From Symbiodinium natans (lineage: Eukaryota > Sar > Dinophyceae > Suessiales > Symbiodiniaceae): 50,000 nucleotides of DNA. The position numbers were made by a program, and so were the translations under genes. Shown piece after piece: positions 46,361 through 50,000 of this stretch. The notes below the pieces were generated by a model that was not told the origin of the DNA, ran no database searches, and worked only from the letters and a program-made list of their open reading frames with translations. How positions within the stretch are numbered: the stretch's first letter is position 1; every line of letters begins with the position of its first letter. The stretch is from the NCBI GenBank assembly GCA_905221605.1, contig CAJNDS010002503.1:202501-252500 (forward strand), in the 5' to 3' direction.

Positions 46361-47855
46361 TTTGAGTTTAGGGATGTCATTGAGGAGTTCCGACCCGGCG
46401 TTGCGGCTTGATATCGTTTCGGGCTTCAGGGTTGGGCTCCATGGCTCCGTACAGGTCCCCTCGCTCGCACCGTCCCTGGCCAGGATGCAAGGCGTCTGCC
46501 CCGGCAGCCTGCGCACGTGCCAGGCCCAGTCTCCCTTTCAATGTCATCCGCACGCCTTCGCCTTCCGAGTAGCGGTGGCTGTATGTGCGGATGCAAGGTC
46601 TAGTCGAGGGAGGCCCCAGAGCCCTATAACCCTAGCAGTCTAAACCCCTAAACCCTGAAGGCTAAAGCTTGAAACCCTAAACGTTACAGACCCGACACCT
46701 CGCAGTACGGAGTGTTTCGAGAAGAGCCACGAGGGTTTAGGTTTGAGGGTTTAACCCTAAACCCTAAGCCAAAAACCCTAAACCCTGAACCCTGAACCCT
46801 AACAGCGGAAAAGGAGACGGGGTGCCCAGGTCTACTCCCAGCGGGTCCGCTTCAAACTACTCGACGTGCTCGAGGCCTCTGCCCCAGTGAGAAAGGGTTT
46901 AGGGTTTAGGGTTTAGGGTTTAGGGTTCAGGGGTGTATGCCATTTGGAGTTTGTTCAGGGCAGTGGGTTCCTTTATCCTCGTAAGGGCAGGTAAGGGCAG
47001 GCAGGGTTCTGTAGCTCAAGGCTAGAGGGTTCCTTTATGTTCCTAGGCGGTAGCGAGGGGCGCTTATGCCGATGTTTTATGGATTCAGAGGGGTTTGGGC
47101 TTCAGGGGGGTTCAGGTTTTGGATTTTGGGGGGCTTGAGGGTTCTCAGGGCGGGGCCGGGATACAGGATGAGATGCTTTGCGCTTTAGGAATCTTATTTT
47201 TTTGGGCCGGGGGGGAGCTTTGCAGGTGCGGCTCTCAGAAGCCTGGCCCTACCTCAAGCCCTGCACCCAAGGCCCTAAAAACTTGGGGATCCCTACACCA
47301 ACAGCCTATCACCCCTAGACCCGACCCCGCGAGGGGGGGGGGATCGTGACTCACTGAGGCCTTGCAGCCACGATGAGCTTGCCGACAGCCTGGTTGCCGT
47401 AGACAAGAGAGCCGCCAATGACGACGAACCTCCGTCGAAAAAGAAGGGCGGGCAGATGCTGAAAGCACGCGCCTGTTCCTCGCCTGAAAAGTTTCAAGCC
47501 CTACCTCGGTCATCCTTGGTTTGAGAGTTGAGGGGTTTCTTGGGGCCAGAAGTACACATTATCTATCTATATCCTGCATACGACGCGCTAACCAACAGTA
47601 TATAGTAAGGCTTGTGGCAATGTTGTTCTGTTTGAATCCTGTGGCCCTGTCCGACCGAGGGGAAGTGTTGAACGGGCGCCCCGTTCTCCACGCAACTGTT
47701 TCTTCGTTTCGCTTAGAGATCGCAGGGCTTGGGTACAGAGGCCTCACCACTGACCATAGAGTGATGCCGCGATCTTGGGTCATGTCCAGCACATCATTGA
47801 GAGAGTCGCCGAAGCCTTTAGTACCTAAAGCTTGCATTCGCCCTACATACTAAGA
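46361..47855. other. Unassigned DNA with a few telomere-like patches
   Basis: CCCTAAA-like units lie at about 46750-46800 and TTTAGGG units at about 46895-46928. Open frames of up to 121 codons lie on both strands without family resemblance. Confidence 0.4.
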
Positions 47856-48160
47856 GCCCTAAATCCTAAACCCTAAACCCCTCAACCCCTGAACCCCTAA
47901 ACCCCTAAACCCCTCAACCCCTCAACCCCTGAACCCCTAAACCCCTAAACCCCTAAACCCCTAAACCCGGAAGTCTTTCAAAGGCCAAGGCTGGGCCGAG
48001 CACATCGGGGGCACTTTGTCACCCCTTAGGCTGTAGGGTTCTAGAGTTTTAGGCTTTAGGGGTTTTAGGCTTTAGGGTTTGTAGGGTTTAGGGTTTTTAG
48101 GCTTTAGGGTTTTTTAGGCTTTAGGGTTTTTTAGGCTTTAGGGTTTAGGGTTTCGGGTTC
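47856..48160. repeat. CCCCTAAA octamer block then TTTAGGG/TTTTAGGC block
   Basis: The 8-bp unit CCCCTAAA (and CCCCTCAA, CCCCTGAA) fills about 47870-47967. After about 70 bp of unique sequence, TTTTAGGCTTTAGGG units fill about 48045-48155 in opposite orientation. Confidence 0.85.
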
Positions 48161-49080
48161 ACTTCAACACAGAAGGCCTTGTGGGAGACAGCTTGACTAG
48201 CCCATGGTTTGTTCAGGGAAGTGGGCCAGTTGGGTTTAGAGTCTAGGTTCGTGGGTTCAGGCCACAAAAAATTGGCCTGTTTCCCTCGCAGTGGTGAGAC
48301 ACGCCCTGCGACGATTGCGTCGCATTCGGATGCTGGGAGGGCCCCGGTTGAGTCCCTGAGCCCTGAGCCCTGAGACCTGAGCCCTGAGCCCTGAGCCCTG
48401 AGCCCTTGGAGGGTTTAGCCGTGAACAACCGTGAACCCAAATCTCAAGTCAAACCCTACAATTCCTAAACCCCAAACCCGGAACTTAAACTTTAACCGCT
48501 CCAGGCGGAGCTCAGCTTCGGATTTAGGGTTTAGGGTCTAGGGTTTAGCGTATAACGATGAGACTCTTCCAGAACCGCATTTTCCAAAGTACGTTGCTTC
48601 ATTTTGGCTCAGCACTTGCAAACCTAAACCCTAAAACCCTAGAACCCCAAACCCTAAATTCTAAACCCTAAGCCTATAAACCCTGAAAGGGACTTCAGAG
48701 CCCTCTGGCTTCCTTGCAAGAGTTCGCCGCAATCGATGTACTCCACATTGGACCGTTCCTCCACGGTTTTCGCAGCTCAACCGGGATGGTGCGGTTAGGC
48801 TTTAGCGCTGAGGGTTCAGGGCTTCGCGGTTATTGTAGGATTGCTCATCAACGGACTCAACCTTGGACGCTGAGTTGCCATACTAGCAAACCCTAAACCC
48901 TAGACCCTAGACCCTAAACCCTAAACCCTAAACACACCTTCTAGGGGGGGTACACACCCAGATCCCAGAGTTCACTAGAACCTCAACGCGATATTCCGTG
49001 CGGATGGACAACTGGCCTGGGGTTGATCTGAACTTGTTGGCACTCTAAGCCATAAAGCCCAAATCCTAAAGCCCTAGACC
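48161..49080. other. Unassigned DNA with short telomere-like patches
   Basis: CCTGAGC heptamers (CCCTGAG-type) lie at about 48358-48405, and CCCTAAA or CCCTAGA units at about 48888-48935. A 12-base match to the dinoflagellate spliced leader lies at 48600-48611. No gene is recognised. Confidence 0.4.
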
Positions 49081-49089
49081 ATATGAACT

Positions 49090-49225
49090 ATATGGGTATT
49101 TCTCAACATAGGGGGTACCCCTTGTATACCCCAACTAGAATAGAATCCCCTTAAATGGAACCCCCAAAAATGGGTACCCCTGTTTTCAAGGAACCCCCAA
49201 AAAGGGTACCCCTATTTTCGGAAAG
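49090..49225 (-). repeat. Dispersed repeat family A, copy 4 (reversed, doubled)
   Basis: On the minus strand, TTTCCGAAAATAGGGGTACC plus CTTTTTGGGGGTTCC is followed by a second, similar unit AACAGGGGTACCCATTTTTG plus GGGGTTCC, then more diverged sequence with another GGGGTACC. It matches 10695-10740. Confidence 0.6.
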
Positions 49226-49369
49226 CAGAGGACCCCAAAGGGTGAGGATAGATCTCCTGGCACGACAAGCTCGTGCTGGGCCTCGAAAACTAGGATCCTT
49301 TTCATTCTATGAAGGGGGGGGGTCTGCAAGTCTGTTTTTTTCTGGGGCTGCATAAAGGGGGCTGTATGA

Positions 49370-49510
49370 ATACTATATATGTATATATATATATATATAT
49401 ATGGTAGCATATATATATATACACACACATACATATGGGGAATACAAGTCGCACCCCTGAAAATGAATGTGTATATATATATATATGTATATATAGATAT
49501 ATATAGAAAT
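49370..49510. repeat. TA microsatellites
   Basis: Several (TA)n tracts interrupted by TATG and ACACAC words at about 49373-49400, 49410-49435 and 49471-49503. Confidence 0.9.
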
Positions 49511-49523
49511 ACTTATAAATGCT

Positions 49524-49524
<1 letters not shown>

Positions 49525-49568
<44 letters not shown>
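49525..49568. repeat. Poly-C tract of 44 bases
   Basis: An uninterrupted run of 44 C, the longest homopolymer in the window. It is preceded by AAATGCTA and followed by AGTGATC. Confidence 0.95.
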
Positions 49569-49679
49569 AGTGATCTACCTTCTTTGGGCTTCCGGACCTG
49601 GTTTTAAATGTCAATGCGGCAGGTGTGTTTTTTTAGATTCCTGCGGTACCTCCCATGGCTCTCCCTTCCTCACTATATT

Positions 49680-49985
49680 CCTTGAATCATATTGGCCAAG
49701 CCCTAAAGCAGGGTAATCCCATCTTAATCCCTAAAACCCCAAAATCCTAAAGAGGAGGGTTTTTAGTGCTTCCCACGAGGCCTAGATCTTATGCGCTAAA
49801 TTCTAAACGAATGAGAAGGGATCCCGCTCTTGAGGATCTAGCGAAAAGGGCTTAGGGAACAGACTCTTTCCTAAATCCTTCTGGCTAAAGAGAAGAGTTT
49901 GTTTTGTTCCCTGTAAAGGCTCAATCGTATTGGCCAAGCCCTAACGTGGGGGGATTATCCCAAACCTTGTCCCTAATCCTCTCCT
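49680..49985. repeat. Two related segments with TATTGGCCAAGCCCTAA
   Basis: 49685-49730 and 49919-49980 share ATTGGCCAAGCCCTAA followed by G-rich sequence, ATCCC or TCCC, and TAATCC. This is a diverged direct repeat about 234 bp apart; the segment between is unassigned. Confidence 0.6.
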
Positions 49986-50000
49986 CTGAATCTTCTCAAT

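Overview
The window looks like a piece of a dinoflagellate nuclear genome (inference). The reasons are: very many interstitial blocks of the 7-bp repeat TTTAGGG/CCCTAAA in both orientations; a Ty1/copia element of a GC-rich type whose domain plan I associate with dinoflagellate genomes; same-strand protein genes with very short introns; and an AT-rich fragment that reads like a broken mitochondrial cox3. I see no rRNA genes, no convincing tRNA genes, no CRISPR array and no bacterial operon signals.

Layout. 1-14,368: essentially gene-free, built of telomere-like repeats and their variants, a ~1 kb CTG/TTG/TTC microsatellite block, two minisatellites, and short dispersed repeats. 14,369-25,549: one complete Ty1/copia-type LTR retrotransposon (11,171 bp between the outer LTR ends) with LTRs that look identical, a 5-bp target duplication, a primer-binding site matching the anticodon arm of initiator tRNA-Met, and a polypurine tract. 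It encodes Gag with CCCH and CCHC zinc fingers, an aspartic protease, a D-D-35-E integrase, a domain with the HxD...H...R signature of 2-oxoglutarate/Fe(II) oxygenases, reverse transcriptase, RNase H, and a C-terminal extension with a membrane segment and a Cys/His cluster. The reading frame is interrupted four times, and two of the breaks lie exactly between domain groups. 25,550-29,950: telomere-like repeats and unassigned DNA.

29,950-38,650: the only other convincing protein-coding stretch, all on the minus strand. In transcription order it holds a DUF3987-like P-loop protein with one inferred 102-bp GC-AG intron, an IS1595/ISXO2-like DDE transposase with a zinc ribbon, an unassigned acidic protein, a possible small basic exon, a 177-bp tandem repeat, and an endonuclease/exonuclease/phosphatase (EEP) gene. 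The EEP gene is broken by a telomere-repeat block flanked by a 61-bp duplication of its own coding sequence.

38,650-50,000: AT-rich DNA containing a telomere-repeat array, a 1,234-bp element with 14-bp terminal inverted repeats and two converging 9-mer arrays, the cox3-like fragment, a second copy of a small MITE, further telomere-like blocks, and a run of 44 cytosines.

The genes do not form an obvious pathway. What links the window is mobility: a recent retrotransposon, a transposase gene, MITE-like elements, and telomere repeats that appear to have been inserted at breaks.
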